A DNA stretch of 12,097 nt, from contig JAITCS010000198.1 of the NCBI GenBank assembly GCA_031282935.1, positions 1 through 12,097 of the forward strand. Direction: 5' to 3'. A program made the translations under genes and the position numbers. Below are positions 6,506 to 12,097 of this stretch, piece by piece. The DNA comes from Cellulomonadaceae bacterium (lineage in GTDB: Bacteria; Actinomycetota; Actinomycetes; Actinomycetales; Cellulomonadaceae). Under the pieces are notes generated by a model. That model was not told the origin of the DNA. It worked only from the letters and a program-made list of their open reading frames with translations, and did no database searches. Positions within the stretch are counted from its first letter, which is position 1, and the number at the start of each line of letters is the position of its first letter.

Positions 6506-6595
6506 GATATTCGCTGCTTTGCGCCCATTCCTCTTGCACCAGCAGCCGCAATCCCCACCGACCGCACGACGCTTGGCCATTCTAGGCCGCAGTTG

Positions 6596-8278
6596 TTAGC
6601 GATAGCGGTAGAGTTTTACTTTTTGGATGGCGAACCGGCCCGGTTCTAGGCGGATGTGGCGACCTTGGTGGGTCTGGTCGCCGTTCAGCCAGCGAACGTG
6701 CTGCCACCGTGATCCCTCCCCCACGAATCGGCCCTCCTCTGCGGAAAGAATACCAATCGTATCCCCGCCGGGCGCCGTATTTCGGAACGTCACGGTCACC
6801 CCCGTACCAGCAATGATGTATTCATCCGCCCCAACACATATCGCAATCGCCGCAGCGGGAAGTTTCTCCGAACCTGCGGCCTGGCCGCTCTCGTTGATCA
6901 CGCCGTCGGCCAACGTTGGCGCGGGCACCCGCTCGTAGGTGGCCTCCAAAAACAGGTCGCCGACCCGGATGCGGTGCGGCGCACGCTGGTCATCGGTGGG
7001 AGGCAAAAACCCGGTCATGCTCGGCGCCGTCGCGCTCAGCGCAGCCGAAAAACCCTGCGGGGAACGATCAGCGTTCGCTTGGGCGATCAGCGGCGTCAAC
7101 TGCGCCACAATGTCGTATGCTCCAGCGAGCATGGTCGCCGCGTTGCCGGATATGGACTCGATGCCAAAAGGCGCAAACCCGAGCGCCCCATGCTTGCCGA
7201 ATGAGTAGAGCGCGTTCGCGGCCGCGTCAACACTACGCAGGGCCTCGGGCACGAACAACGGATTGCCCGAGGTCACATAAGCGTCGGCCCACTGCGCAAA
7301 GTTGGGAAAGTAAATGTCGGGGGCGATGAAATCCAGGCTGGGGGCACCGGCGCGCCAGATGTCGGCCAGGTGCGGCAACGGCCCAGCACTCGGGTACTGG
7401 CCGGGTTGCGTGCCGGTTCGGATGAGCGCGGCGTTGGTGAACATCGGCAAGTTGAGTTGCGATTTTCCGGCGGCGGTCACGGCCTCCACGTATTGCGCGA
7501 AGGCCCAGGCCTGAAACAGTTCCTCAGTTGCGGGGCTGTCGCCAAACACCTCCGCCCAAGTCCCAGCGGTTTTGCCTCCAGCGGCGTGCCACTGCGCGGC
7601 GAGTGCGGCCCCGATATTGCTGCGGTGCTCGCTAAGATGAGCCATAAGCGCGGCAGGCACGGGCTCGTTCCAGGCTGCCTCGGCGGCGGGCGTGTGGTCG
7701 CGCGCCTGTGGAATCATGCCGATTTCGTTCTCAACCTGCACCATTATAACGGTGTGCTGCGGGTCAACCTCGCGCAAATGCGCCATTAATGCTGCGAATG
7801 CTTTGGCGTCAGCTTCTTGGTTGGCCGGGTAAAACGGAGAGAGAATCTCTAGCGCTGTCCCCTCGCTTTCGCCAACCCCGCTGGCTGACATTTGCGGTGA
7901 AGTTCGTGCCCTCGGGAACCGCAAGTAGTCCTTTTTGACCCAACTCGGCACATATGACGACATCGAGTTCTTCCAAGAGCCGAACCAAAGCAGCACCAAG
8001 CGCAACCCGTGGGCGCGCGCGTCCTCCAGCAATTCGTCAACAGTGGTCCAATCGAACTGCCCCTCAACCGGCTCGATGGCGTCCCAATAAACCGCCACCA
8101 AAAGCGTGCTCAGGTTGAGGCTGTCCAGGCGCGGCCAAAAATCGTTCAGATAAGCGCGCTCCCCGCTCGAATTGCCGAGCTCGCCGCCGCGAATTAGGTA
8201 TGGCGAGCCGTCCACCAGCAGCCGGGTCTCCCCCGTGGCAGTGGTTACGAGGCTTGGGAGGGTCTGCGATTCTGGCAT
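6596..8278 (-). CDS. GH35-type beta-galactosidase with DUF5597-like C-terminus
   Basis: The product has 560 residues without a signal peptide, so it is probably cytoplasmic. The N-terminal (beta/alpha)8 barrel (about 20-390) begins with the GH35 pattern LVDGSPYLIRGGEL, where other family members have F-x-x-x-G-x-x-x-x-x-x-G-G-E/Q. It continues with VAVYWDAIEPVEGQFDW. QVENEIG places the acid/base at E185, and LFVPEAL the nucleophile at E345. The rest (about 395-560) resembles the DUF5597 domain found behind such barrels in bacterial GH35 enzymes. The enzyme should release beta-linked galactose from oligosaccharides taken up by a transporter; the exact substrate is not visible. ATG 8278 is chosen because homology begins at once; its ribosome binding site is weak (AAGGG, four bases away). 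A LacI operator lies 55 bases upstream. The gene is GC-richer than the cassette on its left and converges with it. Confidence 0.9.
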   Translation of the reverse strand: MPESQTLPSLVTTATGETRLLVDGSPYLIRGGELGNSSGERAYLNDFWPRLDSLNLSTLLVAVYWDAIEPVEGQFDWTTVDELLEDARAHGLRLVLLWFGSWKNSMSSYVPSWVKKDYLRFPRARTSPQMSASGVGESEGTALEILSPFYPANQEADAKAFAALMAHLREVDPQHTVIMVQVENEIGMIPQARDHTPAAEAAWNEPVPAALMAHLSEHRSNIGAALAAQWHAAGGKTAGTWAEVFGDSPATEELFQAWAFAQYVEAVTAAGKSQLNLPMFTNAALIRTGTQPGQYPSAGPLPHLADIWRAGAPSLDFIAPDIYFPNFAQWADAYVTSGNPLFVPEALRSVDAAANALYSFGKHGALGFAPFGIESISGNAATMLAGAYDIVAQLTPLIAQANADRSPQGFSAALSATAPSMTGFLPPTDDQRAPHRIRVGDLFLEATYERVPAPTLADGVINESGQAAGSEKLPAAAIAICVGADEYIIAGTGVTVTFRNTAPGGDTIGILSAEEGRFVGEGSRWQHVRWLNGDQTHQGRHIRLEPGRFAIQKVKLYRYR

Positions 8279-8304
8279 ACCCTTAAAATTACCGCATTGA
8301 CCAT

Positions 8305-8333
8305 AGTGTAAAATCCAGTTGTCGCTCGACGAA
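8305..8333 (-). promoter_or_regulatory. Possible promoter of the GH35 gene
   Basis: On the minus strand TACACT (complement of 8305-8310) could be the -10 and TTCGTC (complement of 8328-8333) a poor -35, with a 17-base spacer. The operator at 8334-8347 would then touch the -35, so a bound repressor would block polymerase entry. Confidence 0.35.
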
Positions 8334-8347
8334 TGTTAGCGCTAACA
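8334..8347. promoter_or_regulatory. LacI-family operator before the GH35 gene
   Basis: A perfect 14-base palindrome, TGTTAGCGCTAACA, identical to the core of the operator at 115-134. It lies 55 bases in front of the GH35 start and about 1.25 kb from the lacI-type gene at 9599. In the other direction it precedes the hsdS remnant and rhuM, so it may also affect transcription toward the repressor gene. Confidence 0.88.
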
Positions 8348-8461
8348 ATGCTGGGGGATCGGTGTGTGTCACCAGCTTCCCTTGGCCCGGCGGCCAGCCT
8401 AACTCGCAAAAACCCCCGTTCAGGCCAAAATGGCTCTGTGCCCACTTCTCGCCCAGCACCC

Positions 8462-8557
8462 GAATATGACGCGGCGATCACTGATACCGAGCGGGCCATT
8501 GAGTTACAGGCTCCTATTACTGCGGCTGTTACCGGGAAGGTTAAGGTGTCGCAATGA
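8462..8557 (+). pseudogene. hsdS: C-terminal remnant of a type I restriction specificity subunit
   Basis: The last codons before rhuM read DAAITDTERAIELQAP, then ITAAVTGKVKV and SQ, ending at TGA 8555-8557. HsdS subunits characteristically end in a helix of the type D-x-x-I-x-x-T-E-R-A-I-E-L-L-K-E-x-R followed by ALITAAVTGKIDVR. The match is good on both sides of a point near residue ELQAP, where about five or six residues of the usual helix seem to be missing. Nothing upstream (8350-8460) resembles the target-recognition domains, and no start with a ribosome binding site is present. I read it as a decayed 3' end left by deletion. It keeps the four-base ATGA overlap with rhuM that is usual in hsdS-rhuM operons. 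Confidence 0.7.
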
Positions 8558-9597
8558 GTGAGAGTGGTTTCGACAGGCTCAACCGCCCAATCGCCAATGG
8601 CGAGATGATTGTCTATCGCCGAGCGGATGGCGCGGCCGTGCAGTTGCGCACCGGCGGCGAGACTATCTGGCTTACTTACAACCAGATGGCCGACCTGTAT
8701 GGCACCAGCAGCGAAAATATTATTCAGATCGTTCGACGCGTCTTGGCTGACGGAGAGGTGTCTGAGGCAACTGCTAACTCAGAGTTAGTGGTTCGACAGG
8801 AAGGTAACCGACAGGTTAGGCGCGAGATTCGTGTGTTCAACTTGGACATGATCCTGGCTGTCGGTTATCGGGTTTCGACATCACATGCGGTGTTGTTCCG
8901 GCAATGGGCCACCTCAATATTGAAAGAGTATCTACTCAAGGGCGCCGTAATTGATGACGAACGATTGAAGAATCCAGGTGCCGAGCCGGATTACTTTGAT
9001 GAAATCGTGGCTCGTATCCGCGCGATCCGAGCTTCCGAGAAGCGCTTTTATCAGAAAGTGCGAGATTTATTTGCACAAACGAGCGCCGATTATGATCCGA
9101 AGTCAGGGTTAGCTAAAGAGTTCTTTGCCACTATCCAGAACAAGTTGCTTTATGCGATCACCGGCAAAACGGCAGCGGAGTTGGTGCGCGAACGGGTGGA
9201 TACGGCGTCGTCGTCGTTCGGAATGACCACTTGGAAAGGCGACCGACCTGTAAAAGCAGATGCGATAATCGCCAAAAACTACTTGACGGAAACCGAACTC
9301 GCGGAACTCGATACCCTGACCACGCAGTTCCTAGATTTCGCCGAATTGCAAGCGAATCGGCGCTTGGTCACCACAATGGCGCAATGGGTTGCGGCTACCG
9401 ACCGCTTGCTTGCTGCCAACAGTTACCCGACTCTTGACACGGCGGGTTCGGTCTCCCATCAGATAGTCGAGGATATTGTGGGCGAGTTGTGGCCGTCTTT
9501 CGTAGAGCAGCGCCGGGAGCGAGATAAAGCCGAAGCATTAGCGCAAGAGGAAGCGGACATCGCGCTACTCATTGAAATATCGAAGCGGAGGCCATGA
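8554..9597 (+). CDS. rhuM: RhuM family protein
   Basis: The product has 347 residues, the usual family length, and appears intact. The N-terminal half has the family pattern VQLRTGGETIWLTYNQMADLYGTSSENI and the segment FNLDMILAVGYRVSTSHAVLFRQWA. The C-terminal half has FYQKVRDLFAQTSADYDP, FFATIQNKLLYAITG and MTTWKGDRPVKADAIIAKNYLTE. ATG 8554 is chosen for the ATGA overlap with the upstream remnant and AAGGTG (8543-8548) five bases ahead. RhuM was first named in a Salmonella pathogenicity island. It is widespread, often lies between hsdS and hsdR of type I restriction loci, and its biochemical role is not established. No hsdM or hsdR is present here, so it is probably an orphan. Its last bases contain the ribosome binding site of the repressor gene, suggesting cotranscription. 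Confidence 0.88.
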   Translation: MSESGFDRLNRPIANGEMIVYRRADGAAVQLRTGGETIWLTYNQMADLYGTSSENIIQIVRRVLADGEVSEATANSELVVRQEGNRQVRREIRVFNLDMILAVGYRVSTSHAVLFRQWATSILKEYLLKGAVIDDERLKNPGAEPDYFDEIVARIRAIRASEKRFYQKVRDLFAQTSADYDPKSGLAKEFFATIQNKLLYAITGKTAAELVRERVDTASSSFGMTTWKGDRPVKADAIIAKNYLTETELAELDTLTTQFLDFAELQANRRLVTTMAQWVAATDRLLAANSYPTLDTAGSVSHQIVEDIVGELWPSFVEQRRERDKAEALAQEEADIALLIEISKRRP

Positions 9598-9598
9598 T

Positions 9599-10681
9599 AT
9601 GAGTCTGCATCAAGAAAAAGCGACCGGGCTTACCGCCGACCCTAACCTCCGCCAGCCGTCAATGGCCGATGTCGCCGCCCTCGCCGGGGTTTCCCACCAA
9701 ACCGTTTCCCGCGTGCTCAACGACCACCCAAATGTCCGGCCCGCCACCCGCGACGCGGTGCTCGACGCTATAGACCAGTTGGGGTATCGGCGCAGTTCTG
9801 CCGCCCGCGCCTTGGCCTCGGGCCATTCCTCAACCATCGGTGTGCTCACCGCCAACAGCACAAATGTGGGCCCGCTACATATGGCAATCGCTATTGGTGA
9901 GGCGGCCCAAGAGAATGGTTATTATGTTTCGCTGGCTCCGGCTGCCAATTTCACACCTGAGGAAACTCATCGCCGCCTAAACCAATTAGTGGAACAAGGC
10001 GTGGACGGCATTATTGCTATTGTGCCTCATAATGAGGTTGCATTAGCGGTTGATTCTTATTCGTTCCCTTGTCCCGTTGTTATTAGTGCGGCGCGCCCAG
10101 ATATTCCAGCCAATTCCCCAGGCAAATATGTGTACGTTGATCATGGCAAAGGTACCCAATTAGCGGTTGACTATTTGCTTGAATTGGGGCACGCAAAGAT
10201 TTGGCATATCGCTGGGCCAGAAAACTGGATTGACGCCACGGTACGCCGTGACGCTTACACGGCGATTATGACTAAGGCTGGTTTGACGCCGGTGGTTCTC
10301 ACGGCGCAGGGGTGGACCTCCCAGCAGGGTTATGAGGTGGGTAAGGAGATTGCGGCGGCGATAAAAGCTGGCACTGGCCCGACGGCGGTTTATGCCGTCA
10401 ATGACGACATCGCAATCGGGTTGTATCGGGCGCTTTGGGAGGCCGGATTGGCGGTGCCGGATGATGTTTCCATCGTCGGTTTTGATGATGTGGAGGCGGC
10501 CGCGTTCATCGTGCCCAGTTTGACCACACTACGGCAGCCTTTCGCCGAGGCCGGGCGCGCCTGCATCGAAGCTCTTGTGGATGAAATCGGGGGCCAAAGC
10601 GATCCCCAGCCGCGAATTGCCGCTGTGCTCGAACCCGCCCTAGTGATCCGAGATAGCGCCCGCTCCCCCGCGCCCCATTAA
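9599..10681 (+). CDS. LacI-family transcriptional repressor
   Basis: The product has 360 residues. I chose ATG 9599 because GGAGG (9587-9591) lies seven bases upstream; an in-frame ATG at 9572 would start inside rhuM without a site. The helix-turn-helix is at residues about 21-41 (MADVAALAGVSHQTVSRVLN), and the hinge helix RRSSAARALASG has the minor-groove leucine L72. A periplasmic-binding-type sugar domain follows, with GVLTANST, DGIIAIVP, YVYVDHGKGTQLAVDYLLELGH, the VYAVNDDIAIG motif and VSIVGFDDVEAA. It very likely binds the two TGTTAGCGCTAACA palindromes in this window and controls the GH35 gene and the left-edge gene, releasing DNA when a galactoside-type ligand binds. It is unusual in being separated from its target promoter by the rhuM module, and its own control probably comes through that transcript. 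Confidence 0.93.
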   Translation: MSLHQEKATGLTADPNLRQPSMADVAALAGVSHQTVSRVLNDHPNVRPATRDAVLDAIDQLGYRRSSAARALASGHSSTIGVLTANSTNVGPLHMAIAIGEAAQENGYYVSLAPAANFTPEETHRRLNQLVEQGVDGIIAIVPHNEVALAVDSYSFPCPVVISAARPDIPANSPGKYVYVDHGKGTQLAVDYLLELGHAKIWHIAGPENWIDATVRRDAYTAIMTKAGLTPVVLTAQGWTSQQGYEVGKEIAAAIKAGTGPTAVYAVNDDIAIGLYRALWEAGLAVPDDVSIVGFDDVEAAAFIVPSLTTLRQPFAEAGRACIEALVDEIGGQSDPQPRIAAVLEPALVIRDSARSPAPH

Positions 10682-10770
10682 CCCAAACTACTAGCCGAGC
10701 ATTAACCAAACCTTAGCCAAACAAGGAATAAAAATCGCGCCATGCTCTGCCTTAGCTAATATGCAAAAGA

Positions 10771-10776
10771 TATGAT
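10771..10776 (+). promoter_or_regulatory. Possible -10 of the secreted-protein gene at 10816
   Basis: TATGAT matches the consensus -10 in five of six positions and lies 40 bases before the start codon, in an AT-rich stretch of the 134-base gap behind lacI. The hexamer 17 bases upstream (10748-10753, TGCCTT) is a poor -35. Confidence 0.4.
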
Positions 10777-10815
10777 GTAGTACCTACACTCACCCACGAG
10801 CAAGGAAGCTACATT

Positions 10816-11376
10816 ATGAGTGCCGCAAGATTGTCCGCCAACGCAGGTGCGATGTTATTGGCAGGTGCCCTGGCTTTTGCGGGCGCACAGAGTTCTGCCG
10901 CCATATCAGTAGCATCAGCGGAGTTTGGGTTACAAGAGCAGATGGAGAAATCACACTTAGTTAATCAAATATTTGAGAATTACGAAAAAGAAATCTCTTT
11001 TATTCTAGAAACTACGGATAATTCGCTAGAGATTGGCTTTGTTGGCGAAATACCAACCCACGCACAATCGCTCGCGGATAGTGCAGATGTTTCTGTTCAC
11101 CTCATCCCATTTGCTGGCTCAGCAATTTCTGATATGTCGAATCTTGCTGGCCAGATTTCGATGCGGGTTGCGCAATTAACAGGTAGTGGTAACACTGTCA
11201 CCCCTCGCCCCGAATCGAACAGTTTTGAAATCCGCACCAATGATTACGAGTTCGCTAACTCTAATATTCCTATCAACGCCAGGCTTGACCTACCTTTAGG
11301 CAATGCGACTGTAGTAGTAATTTACGAACCGGGGATATTCGCGTTCTCTCCCCTACCCGTCCCCAGCCGCAGCTAA
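10816..11376 (+). CDS. Secreted protein of unknown function
   Basis: The product has 186 residues, starting at ATG 10816 seven bases behind AAGGAAG (10802-10808). The N-terminus is a signal peptide: MSAARLSANAG, hydrophobic to about residue 23, with cleavage likely after an AxA motif between residues 26 and 35. The mature part has no cysteine, begins with an acidic helix (EQMEKSHLVNQIFENYEKE) and continues with alternating strands up to TVVVIYEPG, ending in a Pro/Ser tail. The helix-then-strand layout recalls propeptides of secreted serine proteases, but no catalytic triad motif is present and I do not recognise the family. Its base use is AT-richer than lacI, closer to the exoprotein cassette at 818-6505. 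Confidence 0.72.
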   Translation: MSAARLSANAGAMLLAGALAFAGAQSSAAISVASAEFGLQEQMEKSHLVNQIFENYEKEISFILETTDNSLEIGFVGEIPTHAQSLADSADVSVHLIPFAGSAISDMSNLAGQISMRVAQLTGSGNTVTPRPESNSFEIRTNDYEFANSNIPINARLDLPLGNATVVVIYEPGIFAFSPLPVPSRS

Positions 11377-11416
11377 CAGCAGATTCTATATCCACGTTAC
11401 CGCATATAAGCCATGA

Positions 11417-11422
11417 TACTAT
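11417..11422 (+). promoter_or_regulatory. Possible -10 for a leaderless transcript
   Basis: TACTAT fits the TANNNT consensus and ends six bases before ATG 11429, so transcription would start at or next to the start codon. No ribosome binding site precedes that ATG, which fits a leaderless mRNA of the kind common in actinobacteria. No strong -35 is seen. Confidence 0.45.
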
Positions 11423-11428
11423 CTCGGC

Positions 11429-11851
11429 ATGGTCAAGATTGCCACTAGGTCAGCGAACTCAACCGCAGGTTTATCGGTTACCGGGCCAGGCCAAGACGAA
11501 GCGCCTGTGGGCGGCGCGGATAAGATTTTAGTTGAGGTTGGCAATTTGGTTCGGTCTGGGGCCACTGTTTCTTATGGCGGCAAAACCGCCGTTGCTGGCA
11601 AGGAAATGCTGCCGGTGGCTTTGGCTCTTTACCACTTTGGAAGCGGAGCCGGGAACGCCGAGGGGATTGGGCGCGCAGCGGGGCATGGCGTGGGTGGTCA
11701 ATCGCTTTCCATCCCTTTGGGCGCCTACATTGCCAATGCCCAGGGCAGGTTGCAATTCGAGCCTAACATTATCGCGCTTTGCACAGTCGCTATTCCCCTC
11801 ACTCTAGCCGGTGGGGCTGCAACCGCCAAAATCATTCGGGCGTTCCGTTGA
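11429..11851 (+). CDS. GerW/YtfJ-like protein with C-terminal membrane segment
   Basis: The product has 140 residues. The middle resembles GerW (YtfJ) spore-protein relatives: a basic SYGGKTAVAGKEMLPVALAL, then glycine-rich FGSGAGNAEG and GHGVGGQSLS, followed by IPLGAYIANAQGRLQFEP. These parts correspond to the family order of conserved-value strand, Gly-rich loop and closing strand before a proline. Residues about 113-133 (NIIALCTVAIPLTLAGGAATA) form a membrane segment, with a basic RAFR end. GerW matters for spore germination in Bacillus, but relatives occur in many actinobacteria that do not form endospores, where the role is unknown. ATG 11429 lacks a ribosome binding site and is preceded at once by a -10-like TACTAT, so the mRNA may be leaderless. 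A pair of hairpins closes the gene. Confidence 0.65.
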   Translation: MVKIATRSANSTAGLSVTGPGQDEAPVGGADKILVEVGNLVRSGATVSYGGKTAVAGKEMLPVALALYHFGSGAGNAEGIGRAAGHGVGGQSLSIPLGAYIANAQGRLQFEPNIIALCTVAIPLTLAGGAATAKIIRAFR

Positions 11852-11870
11852 TGCCCAACTGATACTAGCG

Positions 11871-11889
11871 CGCTCCGATAAGCGGAGCG
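11871..11889 (+). terminator. Short hairpin behind the GerW-like gene
   Basis: CGCTCCG and CGGAGCG pair perfectly around a five-base loop (ATAAG), 20 bases behind the stop. It abuts the larger hairpin at 11890-11927, with no T run between them, so it is probably the first half of a double terminator. Confidence 0.55.
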
Positions 11890-11927
11890 TCAAGAGGCCC
11901 CCAACCGGTGCGGTGGGGGCCTCTTGA
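11890..11927. terminator. Strong hairpin between convergent genes
   Basis: Perfect 14-base arms (11890-11903 TCAAGAGGCCCCCA; 11914-11927 its complement) around a ten-base loop. The stem is GC-rich and symmetrical. No T run follows on either strand. It lies between the plus-strand GerW-like gene and the minus-strand transporter gene ending at 11994, so it can serve both as a two-way terminator. Confidence 0.8.
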
Positions 11928-11993
11928 CCAAACTAACTATTTGGGCCTGGATCAAGCTGCCGCCAAATCGGCGCAGCCCAACAAACCAGCAAA

Positions 11994-12097
11994 CTACCCG
12001 CGAGCCCGCGCCAGCGCAGCGTTGCGGATTTCGAGCACGCGGTCAATCCCCATGCCTTGCAGTTCGCTGCGGAAATCATCCCACTGCGACATCGGAC
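11994..12097 (-). CDS. C-terminal end of a sugar ABC transporter substrate-binding protein, cut by the right edge
   Basis: Only the last 33 residues are present: SQWDDFRSELQGMGIDRVLEI, then RNAALARARG and a TAG stop (complement of 11994-11996). This end is typical of large extracellular solute-binding lipoproteins of carbohydrate ABC importers, which close with a W-x-x-Y/F, L-x-x-M/L-G-L/I-D-x-x-L-E-I, A-x-x-R pattern. The rest lies to the right. With the GH35 enzyme and LacI repressor it suggests uptake of a galactose-containing oligosaccharide, but the operator for this gene, if any, is outside the window. Confidence 0.7.
   Translation of the reverse strand, partial: PMSQWDDFRSELQGMGIDRVLEIRNAALARARG

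Noticed and set aside
6575..6588. Hairpin GGCC-ATTCTA-GGCC as a terminator between convergent genes
   Set aside because: Four-base stem only and no T run; too weak to call.
6590..6605. Third LacI operator near TGTTAGCGATAG
   Set aside because: Only one half-site matches, and it overlaps the stop codon of the GH35 gene.
6916..7789. Several long plus-strand frames opposite the GH35 gene
   Set aside because: They are antisense shadows of a high-GC gene with clear catalytic motifs on the other strand.
8333..8557. Plus-strand open frame of 74 codons as a complete gene
   Set aside because: The apparent start lies inside the LacI operator without a ribosome binding site; only the last 30 or so codons resemble a protein (HsdS end), so I call a remnant.

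Overview
The window looks like a chromosomal segment of a Gram-positive actinobacterium. The clues are a CU044_5270-type ECF sigma partner, an I36 inhibitor-like secreted protein, a DUF1906 cell-wall hydrolase, a GerW-like protein, LacI-controlled sugar genes and moderately high GC. I cannot name the species; a member of the Actinomycetaceae or a relative is only a guess.

Region 1 (1-134): a minus-strand gene starts at 4 and leaves the left edge. It has a good ribosome binding site and a perfect LacI-type operator (115-134). Region 2 (135-817): about 680 bases without a convincing gene, but crowded with four different families of short direct repeats. Region 3 (818-6505): six plus-strand genes, visibly more AT-rich than the sugar genes to the right. 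A secreted four-cysteine protein (818-1435) is followed by a hairpin. Then comes a tightly packed set: ECF sigma factor, membrane-anchored CU044_5270-like protein, secreted I36/crystallin-fold protein, a 752-residue peptidoglycan-binding/DUF1906/lysozyme-like protein and a small membrane protein. The sigma gene ends through a run of nine C that decides between a 171- and a 205-residue product. I read these genes as one regulated exoprotein or cell-wall-attack cassette.

Region 4 (6596-10681): a GC-rich minus-strand GH35 beta-galactosidase-type gene with a second copy of the LacI operator in front of it. A LacI-family repressor on the plus strand is the likely ligand sensor. Between operator and repressor sits foreign material: the last codons of a type I restriction specificity subunit (hsdS) joined by an ATGA overlap to an intact rhuM gene. 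This is what remains of an hsdS-rhuM restriction locus.

Region 5 (10682-12097): a secreted protein of unknown function, a GerW/YtfJ-like protein with a C-terminal membrane segment that may be translated from a leaderless mRNA, a pair of strong hairpins between convergent genes, and the C-terminal end of a sugar ABC transporter substrate-binding protein entering from the right edge on the minus strand. The two edge genes, the GH35 enzyme and the repressor probably form one glycan-use regulon interrupted by the cassette and the restriction remnant.
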